Positions 52,846 through 62,761 of a stretch of DNA of 64,000 bases are shown here, in pieces. Location: contig CAVZFQ010000013.1 in assembly GCA_963774625.1 (NCBI GenBank), forward strand, positions 124,001 through 188,000, given 5' to 3'. Under the pieces are notes generated by a model, which was not told where the DNA came from, made no database searches, and saw only the letters and a program-made list of their open reading frames with translations. Within the stretch, counting starts at the first letter, position 1. Each line of letters begins with the position of its first letter. The position numbers and the translations under genes were made by a program. Source of the stretch: VAXT01 sp963774625. Its GTDB lineage: Bacteria > Actinomycetota > Thermoleophilia > Gaiellales > Gaiellaceae.

Positions 52846-54267
52846 GTGATGCAGGTGATCGACCCTGCCGTCGCGGAGGCCGAGCAGCAGCCGCCTCGGC
52901 TCGGCGCCGACGGACGGGTCGAGTTTCACCCCGCGCACCATCGCGCGGGCCGCGCAGTGTGGGCGTCGGGGATCGTCGGCGCCGGTGCGCGCGAGCAGGC
53001 GGCTCTGCTCTACCAGCTGGCGCACGCGGGCGAGGCGGGCCATGCCTGTCCCGTCGTCTGCACCGCGGGCCTCGTGCGCGCGCTACGGACACACGCCGAC
53101 GACGATCTGCGCGAACGCTTCCTGCCGCCGCTGCTCGAGCCGGACTACGACCGCGCCCAGCGAGGCGCCCAGTTCCTGACCGAGCGCCACGGCGGCTCAG
53201 ACGTCGGCGCGAACCGCGTCGAAGCGGTCCCGGACGGCGACGCCTGGCGGATCTCCGGCGAGAAGTGGTTCTGCTCGGTCGCGGACGCCGACCAGTTCGT
53301 CGTCACGGCTCGGCCTAGGGGCGCTCCCGACGGGACGCGCGGGATCGGCTGCTTCCTGGTTCCCCGCGCCGGAGGCGGCTTCACGATCCGCCGGCTGAAG
53401 GACAAGCTCGGGACACGCGCGCTCGCGACCGGCGAGATCGAGTTCGACGGCGCACCCGCCCATGCCCTCGGTGCGGTCGAGGACGGCTTCCGGATCGCGG
53501 TCAGCATCCTGAACACCTCTCGCTGGCTGAACGCACTCGGCTCGACCGGGCTGATGCGACGGGCCTTTCTCGAGGCGTCGAGCTTCGCCGGGGAGCGCGA
53601 GGCTTTCGGCGGCCCGATCGCCCGTTTCCCGCTCGTGCGCGAGAACCTCGCGGTGATGAAGTCGGAGGCGGCGGCGGCACTCGCGTCGTCGATGCACCTG
53701 ACGGAGCTCGTGGCCCGGATCGACGAGGGCTCCGCAGACGAGCAGGACGTGGCCTGGCACCGGATCCTCGTCAACGCGAACAAGTTCGTCACGTCGCTCG
53801 CCGCCACGCAGATGTGCAGGCGCGGGATCGAGGCGCTCGGCGGCAACGGCACGATCGAGGACTTCTCGCCGCTGCCGAGGCTGTACCGGGACGCGATCGT
53901 GTTCGAGAGCTGGGAAGGCACCCACAACGTCCTGTGCGCGCAGGTGCTCCGCGATCTGGCCCGGCTGGACGCGGTCGACCTCGTGCTCGCCCGCTCGGAC
54001 GCGCCTGCGCAGCTCGAGCCGAGACTGCGCCGCTCGGTCGCGGACGCGGACTTCGGCGCCCTACACATCCGCCGTCAGCTGGACACGCTCGTGCGCGCGC
54101 TGCAGGTCGCGTGCCTGCGAGCCGAGGGCAACGAGCCCGCCGCGGAGCTGCACGAGCGCCGCCACCTCACGCCCGGCTACGACCCCGAGAGCGACCCCGA
54201 CTACGAAGCCCTACTCGACCAAGTCCTCGCCTTCGAGCGCAGCGGATCAATGACAAGTCGTTACTAG
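52846..54267 (+). CDS. Acyl-CoA dehydrogenase, AidB-like
   Basis: A 473-residue dehydrogenase of the AidB-like clade. It contains GAQFLTERHGGSDVGANRVEAVPDGDAWRISGEKWFCSVADADQFVV, RLKDKLGTRALATGEIEFDGA and RRGIEALGGNGTIEDFSPLPRLYRDAIVFESWEGTHNVLCAQVLRDL, the W-E-G-T-x-N-V-L motif being diagnostic. AidB proteins bind DNA in E. coli, but close homologues in actinobacteria are ordinary acyl-CoA dehydrogenases. The N-terminus looks short; the frame is closed by a stop about 20 codons upstream, and the GTG at 52846 is the best start. Divergent from the FadE pair. Confidence 0.9.
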   Translation: MMQVIDPAVAEAEQQPPRLGADGRVEFHPAHHRAGRAVWASGIVGAGAREQAALLYQLAHAGEAGHACPVVCTAGLVRALRTHADDDLRERFLPPLLEPDYDRAQRGAQFLTERHGGSDVGANRVEAVPDGDAWRISGEKWFCSVADADQFVVTARPRGAPDGTRGIGCFLVPRAGGGFTIRRLKDKLGTRALATGEIEFDGAPAHALGAVEDGFRIAVSILNTSRWLNALGSTGLMRRAFLEASSFAGEREAFGGPIARFPLVRENLAVMKSEAAAALASSMHLTELVARIDEGSADEQDVAWHRILVNANKFVTSLAATQMCRRGIEALGGNGTIEDFSPLPRLYRDAIVFESWEGTHNVLCAQVLRDLARLDAVDLVLARSDAPAQLEPRLRRSVADADFGALHIRRQLDTLVRALQVACLRAEGNEPAAELHERRHLTPGYDPESDPDYEALLDQVLAFERSGSMTSRY

Positions 54268-54660
54268 CGCCCTTTGGCGGCTTCGCCGCGGAGGGCGAGG
54301 CAGGTGCTCGTGGCCTTCGCGATCAGGCGGTCGTTCTCGTCCACGACTTCGCACTCGGTCATGCCGACCGTCCTGCCCCGGTGGACGACTCGGCCGTGCG
54401 CGAGCAGCGTGCCCGTCCAGAACGGGCGCAGGAAGTTGATCTTGAGCTCGAGCGTGGTGAACGTCTCACCCTCGGCGCAGGTCGAGAAGAACGCCATCCC
54501 CATCGCCGCATCGGCGAGGTCGCAAAGGATGCCGCCGTGGAGCGTCCCCATCGGGTTCGAGTGCTGCTCGCCCGCCTCCATCCGGAATCGTGCTCTTCCC
54601 GTCGCCGAAGGTGAGTCGCTCCAGGCCGAGCAGTTCCGCGATCGGGGGTGGGATCTTCAT
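54264..54660 (-). CDS. PaaI-type hotdog thioesterase (one-base frameshift)
   Basis: About 131 residues over two frames. The first gives MKIPPPIAELLGLERLTFGDGKSTI from the ATG at 54660. The second, from about 54581, gives RMEAGEQHSNPMGTLHGGILCDLADAAMGMAF with the H-G-G and acidic catalytic residue, then TTLELKINFLRPFWTG. One extra C near 54582 separates them. The start overlaps the upstream alcohol dehydrogenase stop by four bases. It should free CoA from a short or medium chain or aryl thioester. Confidence 0.86.
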
Positions 54661-55692
54661 GGCACCACGACTGAACGAATGACCTCGCCCGCCTCCATGT
54701 CCGCGAAGGCGCGCTCCACGTCGTCCAACGCGATCGTCTTGGTCACCATTCCCGCCAGGTCGAGCCGGCCGTCGGCCGCGAACTGGGCCAGCCGCGGGAA
54801 GTCCTCCTCGGGGATCTGGTCGCCGCCGTGCGAGACGAGGATGCGCAGCCGCCGGCCGAAGAGCTGCTCCAGCGGCACGGTCGCCTCGGCGCCCGGCTGC
54901 GGCAGCCCGATGTAGACGAGCGTGCCGGCGTGCCCGAGCATGCCCAGCCCCTGGGCGACGGTCTCCCCCCGCCCCACGACGTCGAAGACGAAGTCGAGCC
55001 GGTCGGCCTCCGCGTCTCCGAGATGCGTCGCGCCGAAGCGGCTCGCGGCCTCCAGCTTGCGCTCGTCGAGGTCGAGCGCGTGGATCTCTGCGGCACCCGC
55101 GATCCGTGCGCCCTGAATCACCGAGAGCCCGACCGCGCCGCAGCCGATCACGCCCACGCGGGCGCCCTCCCACACGGCTGCGGTGTTGAGCACGGAACAC
55201 ACGCCGGTCGCCACCGCGCACCCGATCAGGCAAGCCTGCTCCGGGGGCAACACCGTCGTCAGTGGCACGAGGGCCGAACCGTGCACGACCGTCCGGGTGG
55301 TCGAGCGTGCCGGTCTGGAGGGCTCCCGTCACCTGAGTGCCGTCGGTTAGCCGCATCCGCGGGCCGGGGCCTGGAGGAGTCCGGCAGAGCTGACGCTGCC
55401 CGCGCAGGCACCACGCACACGCGCCGCAAGGCGAGCGCCAGCCCACGACGACCCGATCGCCGGGCCCGACGTGCAGGACGCCTTCGCCGACGGCCTCGAC
55501 CATCCCCGCGCCCTCGTGGCCGAGCAGGACGGGCAGCGGATGTCGCCAGCCGCCGGTCTGGATGATGTGCAGGTCGGTGTGGCAGACGCCGCTGGCCTCG
55601 ATCCGGACGAGCGCCTCGCCGGGGCCGGGTGGGTCGAGCTCGAGCTCGGCGACCTCCAGGCCGCCCTGCGTCAGGACTGCGCCGCGATCCAC
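54657..55692 (-). CDS. Zinc-dependent alcohol dehydrogenase (one-base frameshift)
   Basis: About 344 residues across two frames. The first gives EASGVCHTDLHIIQTGGW (catalytic zinc Cys), LGHEGAGMVEAVGEGV and the structural zinc Cys cluster SPCGACAWCLRGQRQLC. The second, from about 55300, gives GSALVPLTTVLPPEQACLIGCAVATG and the NAD loop VGVIGCGAVGLSVIQGARIAGA. An extra G near 55301 separates them. It belongs to the class III/benzyl- or aryl-alcohol-type MDR. It would interconvert an alcohol and aldehyde, with NAD likely. It overlaps the FMN dehydrogenase gene by 22 bases. Confidence 0.88.
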
Positions 55693-56825
55693 GACTCGTC
55701 CAGGCCGGCGGCGCTCTGCGCGCCGAGGAGCGCGAGGGTGAGATCGGTGTCGGCCATGAGGTGCCGGATCACGGCCTCGACGCCTTCCTGCCCGCCGACC
55801 GCCAGGCCGTAGGCGTAAGGCCGCCCGAGCAGGACCGCGTCGGCGCCGAGCGCGAGCGCCTTGAGCACGTCCGCGCCGCGGCGGATGCCCCCGTCCATCA
55901 GCACGACCGCGTCCGCACCGACCGCGGCCCGTACTTCCACGAGCGCGTCGAGAGTGGCCACGGACCCGTCCACCTGGCGGCCACCGTGGTTCGAGACGAC
56001 GACTCCGTCAGCCCCGTGCTCGAACGCGAGCACGGCGTCCTCGCCGGCCAGCACCCCTTTGACGAGCAGCGGCAGCTCGGTCTGGCCGCGCAGCCAGTCG
56101 AGGTCTTCCCAGGTGAGGTCCATGTTGGGGAACGTCGCGAGCATCGCGGCCGCCGCGGCGAGAATGTCCTCCTCGGGCGGCCGTTCCAGCCGGCTGCGGA
56201 AAACCGGGTCGGAGAAGAACTGGGCGCAGCCCTCGCCGGACAGGAAGGGCAGGTAGGCGTTGCTCAGGTCGCGCTCGCGCCAGCCGAGCATCGGCGTGTC
56301 GACGGTGACGACGACGGCGCCGTACCCGGACGCCTCCGCCCGGTGGACCAGGCTGGCCGCGACCTCGCGGTCGTTGACCCAGTAGAGCTGGAACCAGCGG
56401 GCCGCGTCGCCCATCGCCTCGGCCACCTCCTCGATCGAGTGCGAGGCCGCGCTCGAGAGGATCAGCGGAACCTCCGTGGCGGCTGAAGCCCGGGCCACCG
56501 CGAGCTCGCCCTCCTCGTGCGCGATCGAGAGCACGCCGACCGGGGCGAGCAGGAACGGCGCGGGCGAGGACGTGCCCAGCACGTCAACCGAGAGTTCCCG
56601 CTCACGGTTCCCTCTGAGCATCCGCGGCAGCAGCCGTCGGCGCGCGAATGCCTCCCCGTTCGCACGGATCGTCGACTCTGACCCGGCTCCGCCCGCGATG
56701 TAGTCGAATGGCGCCGTCTCGAGCGTCTCGGCCGCCCGCGCCTTCCACTCCTCGGGGGAGATCGGCCACGGCGACTCGCCCGCGACGTAGATGGAGGTCT
56801 GGATCGGTCCGCCCTCGAAGCCCAT
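55671..56825 (-). CDS. FMN-dependent alpha-hydroxy-acid oxidase/dehydrogenase
   Basis: A 384-residue TIM-barrel flavoenzyme of the lactate oxidase/glycolate oxidase/lactate monooxygenase family. FMN-binding and catalytic regions are APVGVLSIAHEEGE, WFQLYWVNDREV (Tyr of the active site), VVTVDTPMLGWRERD, PLLVKGVLAGEDA (Lys) and GVVVSNHGGRQVDGSVATLDAL (catalytic His and Arg), then MDGGIRRGADVLKALALGADAVLLGRPYAYGL. It oxidises an L-2-hydroxy acid such as lactate. The ATG at 56825 is 22 bases from the divergent SDR start, so promoters must overlap tightly. A longer in-frame extension would run into that gene. Confidence 0.93.
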   Translation of the reverse strand: MGFEGGPIQTSIYVAGESPWPISPEEWKARAAETLETAPFDYIAGGAGSESTIRANGEAFARRRLLPRMLRGNRERELSVDVLGTSSPAPFLLAPVGVLSIAHEEGELAVARASAATEVPLILSSAASHSIEEVAEAMGDAARWFQLYWVNDREVAASLVHRAEASGYGAVVVTVDTPMLGWRERDLSNAYLPFLSGEGCAQFFSDPVFRSRLERPPEEDILAAAAAMLATFPNMDLTWEDLDWLRGQTELPLLVKGVLAGEDAVLAFEHGADGVVVSNHGGRQVDGSVATLDALVEVRAAVGADAVVLMDGGIRRGADVLKALALGADAVLLGRPYAYGLAVGGQEGVEAVIRHLMADTDLTLALLGAQSAAGLDESWIAAQS

Positions 56826-56847
56826 TTGGTCGTACGATCTTCCCGCA

Positions 56848-57783
56848 ATGCCGATGCTCGAGGGGAAGGTGGCGATCGTGACCGGTGCCGGCCGCGGCAT
56901 CGGACGCGAGCACGCGCTCGCCCTGGCGCGCGCCGGGGCGCGGGTGGTCGTGAACGACCTCGGCGGCACGCTGACCGGCGAAGGCGAGGACGCGAGCCCC
57001 GCCCAGGAGGTCGTGAACGAGATCGTGGCCGCGGGTGGCCAGGCGGTGGCGAGCTATGCGGACGTGTCCGACTTCGGCGCGGCAGAGGAAATGGTCAACC
57101 GCGCGGTTGATCGCTACGGCGGCCTCGACATCCTCGTCAACAACGCAGGGATCCTGCGCGACCGGATGCTCGTGAACATGACCGAGGAGGAGTGGGACGC
57201 CGTCATCGCGGTGCACCTGAAGGGCCACTTCGCGCCGCTCCGCCACGCCGGCGCGTACTGGCGGGAGCGTTCGAAGGCCGGCGAGGAAATGCGCGGCCGG
57301 GTGATCAACACGTCGAGCCCGTCGGGAGTCTTCGGGAACGTGGGGCAGGCCAACTACGGCGCGGCCAAGGCCGGGATTGCGGGGCTGACGCTGATCGCCG
57401 CGCAGGAGCTCGGCCGCTACGGCGTCACCGTCAACTGCCTCGCCCCGAACGCGCGCACGCGCATGACCGAGGACACCTTCGGCGAGTTACCCAAGCCGGA
57501 GGGCTTCGACCCGCTCGACCCCGCCAACATGGCACCGCTCGTGGTCGCCCTCTGCGCCGACGAGGCGCAGGAGATCACCGGCCAGTGCTTTTTCGTTTGG
57601 GGCGGCGTGGTGAACGTGCTTCGACCGTGGGAGGCCGGCAAGGCCTTTGTCGCCGAGGAGCGTTGGGATGCGGACGAGCTGCTCTCCGCGCTCCGCGAGC
57701 GCTTCCCCGAGGGCGCGAAGCCGGCCGGCATGCTCGCTGCGATGGAGCAGGCCGGAGGCCGCTCGCTGCGCGTCGAAGCATGA
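56848..57783 (+). CDS. SDR dehydrogenase of the MFE-type (3-hydroxyacyl-CoA dehydrogenase-like)
   Basis: A 311-residue SDR similar to the dehydrogenase part of peroxisomal multifunctional enzyme type 2. Motifs are TGAGRGIGREHALALARAGARVVVNDLGG, VNNAGILRDRMLVNMTEEEWD, NTSSPSGVFGNVGQANYGAAKAGIAGLTLIAAQEL and the long tail after GGVVNVLRPWEAGKAF that distinguishes this branch from FabG. It probably oxidises (R)-3-hydroxyacyl-CoA. The ATG at 56848 is nearest the Rossmann strand. A MaoC hydratase follows with an ATGA overlap, which together would form a hydratase/dehydrogenase pair. Confidence 0.94.
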   Translation: MPMLEGKVAIVTGAGRGIGREHALALARAGARVVVNDLGGTLTGEGEDASPAQEVVNEIVAAGGQAVASYADVSDFGAAEEMVNRAVDRYGGLDILVNNAGILRDRMLVNMTEEEWDAVIAVHLKGHFAPLRHAGAYWRERSKAGEEMRGRVINTSSPSGVFGNVGQANYGAAKAGIAGLTLIAAQELGRYGVTVNCLAPNARTRMTEDTFGELPKPEGFDPLDPANMAPLVVALCADEAQEITGQCFFVWGGVVNVLRPWEAGKAFVAEERWDADELLSALRERFPEGAKPAGMLAAMEQAGGRSLRVEA

Positions 57784-58229
57784 CAACCGAGCTCACACTC
57801 GCAGAGCTGGAAGGCGCGACCGACCTCGAGCTGGAGCCGAGCGACTGGGTCACGGTCGAGCAGCAAGCCATCGAGCAGTTCGCCGACGCCACCGGCGACC
57901 ACAACTGGATTCACGTCGACCCCGAGCGTGCGGCACAAGGGCCGTTCGGCACGACCGTCGCCCATGGCTACCTCTCGCTCTCGCTGCTGCCGATGCTCGT
58001 CGCGAACGTCCTGCGCGTCACGGACGCGCAGATGGGGCTCAACTACGGCATCGAGAAGATCCGCTTCACGGCGCCGGTTCCGTCCGGCTCGCAGGTGCGC
58101 CTGAAGGCAACCCTCCACTCGGCCGAGCGCCGCGGCGAGGGCATCCTGTACCGGGTCGGCGTCGAGATCGAGATCCAGGGCGCCGACAAGCCCGCACTCG
58201 TCGGCGAGGTCCTCTACCTGGTCTTTTAG
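57780..58229 (+). CDS. MaoC-like (R)-specific enoyl-CoA hydratase
   Basis: A 149-residue hotdog-fold hydratase. The hydratase motif FADATGDHNWIHVDPERAAQGPFGTTVAHGYLSLSLLPML contains the catalytic Asp and His (D-x-x-x-x-H). It adds water to a trans-2-enoyl-CoA to make an (R)-3-hydroxyacyl-CoA, the substrate of the neighbouring SDR, so the two work as consecutive steps. Its stop codon TAG is the left end of a 162-base imperfect palindrome. The ATG overlaps the SDR stop. Confidence 0.94.
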   Translation: MTTELTLAELEGATDLELEPSDWVTVEQQAIEQFADATGDHNWIHVDPERAAQGPFGTTVAHGYLSLSLLPMLVANVLRVTDAQMGLNYGIEKIRFTAPVPSGSQVRLKATLHSAERRGEGILYRVGVEIEIQGADKPALVGEVLYLVF

Positions 58230-58388
58230 GAGGGCTTGGCGAAATAGATCGTGCCGCCGGGCCGCGCTGCTCGCCCCGAGGCCGCGTCCTCAGTCGCCCC
58301 AATGCTGAAAAGCATTGAGGCTCCCTGCGTCCTTGCCTCGGAACGACCATCGCACCCCGGCGACGAGTCATTCCGCCAAACCCTCCTA
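58227..58388. repeat. 162-base imperfect palindrome spanning two convergent stop codons
   Basis: The left arm begins TAGGAGGGCTTGGCGAAAT (58227-58245) and the right arm, read on the other strand, begins TAGGAGGGTTTGGCGGAAT (58388-58370): 17 of 19 match. The arms continue to match in patches and close with CAATGCT-GAAA-AGCATTG (58300-58317) at the centre. Both outermost TAGs are the stop codons of the maoC-like and gntR-like genes. The element would fold into one long hairpin on either strand, so it could be a bidirectional terminator, a structured RNA or a miniature mobile palindrome. Confidence 0.7.
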
Positions 58389-59096
58389 GGCCGCCGACGA
58401 GCGCGACGGCCGCTCGACCTGGTCGAGGATCACCTCGAGCAGGTTCCCGGAGGCGAGCACGTGCTCGCGGGCAAGCTCGCGCGCGCCCTCGATGCTGCCG
58501 GCCGCGATCGCTCCCCTGATCGCGGAGTGCTGGTGCGCGTTCTTCTCGTAGAGCTCGTCGAGCTCCGAGCCGACCGTCCAGACGGTCTGGCCGAAGAACG
58601 TCCGGCGCGCGCTCTTTGCCAGCCGCACGACGTAGGGCGCGCGCGACCGCGCGTAGATGACGTCGTGGAAGGCGTGGTTCGCCCGGACCCACTCGCCGAC
58701 CAGGGGCCCGCTGGCGCTCTTCTCGCGCGCGTTCGCCCGCAGCGTCTCGGTGAGCTGGCTGAACCGCTCCTCCGCGGCCTCCAGCTCGCCGAGCCCCTCC
58801 TGGTCGAAGTTCGGAACGGCGAGCGCCGTCGCAAGCGACTCCAGCTCGGCCCGCACGAGGAACGCCTCCCGCAGCTCCTCGCGCGACAGCGTGCGGACGC
58901 GCACACCGCGGTTCGGCTCGAACTGCACGAGACCGAGCGCAGCCAGGCGCCGCAGGGCCTCGCGGATCGGGGTTCGCGAGACGTCGTACTGCTCGGAGAG
59001 CGACTCCTGGCGGAGGATCGATCCCGGCTCGATCTCGCCGGAGATGATCGCCTCCTCGATGGCGTATGCGATCTCGTCGGCCTTGGTGGACTCCAC
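58386..59096 (-). CDS. GntR family (FadR subfamily) transcriptional regulator
   Basis: A 236-residue regulator. The winged helix-turn-helix spans residues 1-75 (GEIEPGSILRQESLSEQYDVSRTPIREALRRLAALGLV, NRGVRVRTLSREEL). The FCD effector domain follows at 90-225 and shows metal-ligand-like His and Asp/Asn residues (NHAFHDVIYARS, NAHQHSAIRGAI). FadR-type FCD regulators sense acyl-CoAs or organic acids. Its position next to acyl-CoA genes and the glyoxylate shunt suggests control of one of these. The start is a GTG. The gene ends in the long palindrome at 58227-58388. Confidence 0.93.
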   Translation of the reverse strand: MESTKADEIAYAIEEAIISGEIEPGSILRQESLSEQYDVSRTPIREALRRLAALGLVQFEPNRGVRVRTLSREELREAFLVRAELESLATALAVPNFDQEGLGELEAAEERFSQLTETLRANAREKSASGPLVGEWVRANHAFHDVIYARSRAPYVVRLAKSARRTFFGQTVWTVGSELDELYEKNAHQHSAIRGAIAAGSIEGARELAREHVLASGNLLEVILDQVERPSRSSAA

Positions 59097-59113
59097 CGTA
59101 GCCCCGATCTACC

Positions 59114-59803
59114 TCAGTTGCGGTTGCCGAAAAAGATGAGCGCGTAGTAGAGGAGCTGGCTCAGCGCGGCGAGCGCGCCGGCAACGTACGTGAGGGCTGC
59201 AGCATTCAGCACGCTCTTCACGCCCGCCTGCTCGCCGCCAGGACCGACGAGGCCGAGCTCGCGGAGCTGTCCCGCCGCGCGACTGGAGGCGTTGAACTCC
59301 ACCGGCAGCGTCACGATGTGGAAGGCGACCGCGACGGCGTAGATGATGAGCGCGAGGCCGATCAGGTTGAGCGCATTGAGTAGCACTCCGATGATCAGGA
59401 GCCAGATCCACGTGCTCGAGGCGAACGCGACGACGGGGTACATCGCCGAGCGCAGCTTGAGCGGCACGTAGCCGCGCGCGTCCTGCAGCGCGTGGCCCGT
59501 CTCGTGCGCGGCGACCGCGGCCGCCGAGACGGTGCTCGGGCCGTAGACCGGCTCGGACAGGAACAGCGCTTTCTTGCGCGGGTCGTAGTGATCGGAAAGG
59601 GCGCCGCCCGGCGCGATCTCGACCGGCACGTCATGTAGCCCGTTGCGGTCGAGGATCGCCCGCGCGACCTGGGCGCCGGTCATGCCGGCGGAGACGGGCA
59701 CCTCCGAGTACTTGGCAAACGTCCGCTTCAACCACCACTGGACGCCCAATCCGAATAGGAGCGGCGGGACGAGGAAAACGATGTAGAGCCCGAGACCACC
59801 CAT
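59114..59803 (-). CDS. YugP-type membrane zinc metallopeptidase
   Basis: A 229-residue integral membrane protein. It has an N-terminal helix (residues 4-23), the zinc motif HETGHALQD (H-E-x-x-H) near residue 100, two helices at about 125-165 (WIWLLIIGVLLNALNLIGLALIIYAVAV), the conserved LPVEFNASSRA (family third-ligand region) and a final helix (ALSQLLYYALIFFG). It matches the neutral zinc metallopeptidase YugP family, whose substrates are mostly unknown. It is encoded 12 bases upstream of the aceB stop on the same strand, so it may be read through from the aceA-aceB operon. Confidence 0.93.
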   Translation of the reverse strand: MGGLGLYIVFLVPPLLFGLGVQWWLKRTFAKYSEVPVSAGMTGAQVARAILDRNGLHDVPVEIAPGGALSDHYDPRKKALFLSEPVYGPSTVSAAAVAAHETGHALQDARGYVPLKLRSAMYPVVAFASSTWIWLLIIGVLLNALNLIGLALIIYAVAVAFHIVTLPVEFNASSRAAGQLRELGLVGPGGEQAGVKSVLNAAALTYVAGALAALSQLLYYALIFFGNRN

Positions 59804-59814
59804 CGGTGTGAATC

Positions 59815-61340
<1,526 letters not shown>

Positions 61341-61344
<4 letters not shown>

Positions 61345-62597
61345 CCCTTGGCGGCGGTCTGGAACTGCTCCTCTTCCGTGGAGCCCTTGAGCGCCAGGGT
61401 CGAGCTCTGTCCTCCCGAGACCGCCTCCATCACCGCGTCGAAGTATCCCGCTCCGACCTCGCGCTGGTGCCGCGTAGCCGTGTAGCCCTCGTCCTCGAGC
61501 TCGAACTCGCGCTCCTGGACGCGGACGTACGCGGGCATGCCCTCGGCCGCGTAGCCCTTGGCGAGCTCGAACATCGCGGAATTCAGCGAGTGGAAGCCGG
61601 CCAGCGTGATGAACTGGTAGGCGTAGCCGAGCTCGCCCAGCTCGCGCTGGAAGCTCTCGATCTCGGCGTCACTCAGGTGCTGGCGCCAGTTGAAGCTCGG
61701 CGAGCAGTTGTAGGCGAGGAGCTTGCCCGGGAAGCGCTCGTGGATCGCCTTGGCGAACCGTCGCGCCTCGTCCATGTCCGGGGTGGCGGTCTCGAACCAG
61801 AGCACGTCCGCGTACGGCGCGTAGGCGAGGGAGCGCGCGATCGGCGCCTCGATGCCCGGCTGGACGCGGAAAAAGCCCTCGGGCGTCCGCTCGCCGGTCG
61901 TGAACTCGCGGTCGACCTCGTCGACGTCGCTCGTGAGCAGTGTCGCGCTGAGCGCGTCCGTGCGCGCGACGACCAGCGTCGGCACGCCGCAAACGTCGGC
62001 GGCAAGGCGTGCCGCGACGAGTGTGCGGACGAATTGACTCGTCGGGACGAGAACCTTGCCGCCTAGATGGCCACATTTCTTCTCCGAGGACAGCTGGTCC
62101 TCGAAGTGGACGGCTGCAGCGCCGGCCTCGATGTACCCCTTCATCAGCTCGAAGGCGTTGAGCGGGCCGCCGAAGCCGGCCTCGGCGTCGGCAAGGATCG
62201 GCGCCAGCCAGTGGGTGCCGTTCTTGCCCTCGGCGTTGTCGATCTGGTCCGCGCGCAGCAGTGCGTTGTTGATCCGCTTGACGAGCGCCGGGCCGCTGTT
62301 CGCCGGGTAGAGGCTCTGGTCGGGGTACGTCTGGCCGGAGAGGTTGGCGTCGGCCGCGACCTGCCAGCCCGACACGTAGATCGCCTTCAGCCCGGCGCGC
62401 ACCATTTGGACGGCCTGTCCGCCGGTGAGTGCACCGAGAGCGGCGACGTAGTCCTCCTTGGCCAGCAGTTGCCAGAGCCGCTCGGCGCCCAGGCGGGCAA
62501 CCGTGTGCTCGATCTGGACACGACCGCGCAGGCGCGCGACATCGTCCTCGGAGTAGGGGCGCTCGACGCCGCGCCAGCGGTTGCCGTTCAGGTTCAC
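61341..62597 (-). CDS. aceA: Isocitrate lyase
   Basis: A 418-residue isocitrate lyase (prokaryotic length). It cleaves isocitrate to succinate and glyoxylate. The catalytic motif KKCGHLGGKVLVPT holds the nucleophilic Cys. Other blocks are YVSGWQVAADANL, PILADAEAGFGGPLNAFELMKGYIEAGAAAVHFEDQL, VVARTDALSATLL and LAYNCSPSFNW with the second catalytic loop. The GTG at 62597 follows a very strong ribosome site (GAGGGAGGCGAA) that overlaps the stop of a 49-residue upstream gene, so initiation is coupled to it. With aceB it allows growth on acetyl-CoA derived from fatty acids or other compounds. Confidence 0.97.
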
Positions 62598-62607
62598 TTC
62601 GCCTCCC

Positions 62608-62757
62608 TCAGTCGTTGTCGTGATCGCGCTCGCAGAAGTCGGGGCAGGTGCATTCGGCGGTCTCGGCTGTGGGCCGTGCCCAGCCGCGCTTCACCGCACG
62701 CTGCTCCGGTTCCGAGATCGAGTCACGCTCGAGCAGTTCGGATACCGCAATGACCAT
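62608..62757 (-). CDS. 49-residue Cys/His-containing protein leading the aceA-aceB operon
   Basis: An ATG-started frame of 49 residues: an N-terminal helix-like segment (MVIAVSELLERDSISEPEQR), a basic patch (AVKRGWARP) and a C-terminal cluster ECTCPDFCERDHDND with three Cys and one His. C-x-C-x4-C...H can form a zinc or iron site. It is transcribed first in the operon, its stop lies within the ribosome binding site of aceA, and its ATG is about 7 bases after a good promoter -10, so it is probably translated from a leaderless mRNA. It could be a small metal-sensing or redox-sensing regulator, an assembly partner of isocitrate lyase, or a leader peptide. I do not recognise a family. Confidence 0.65.
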   Translation of the reverse strand: MVIAVSELLERDSISEPEQRAVKRGWARPTAETAECTCPDFCERDHDND

Positions 62758-62761
62758 TTTT

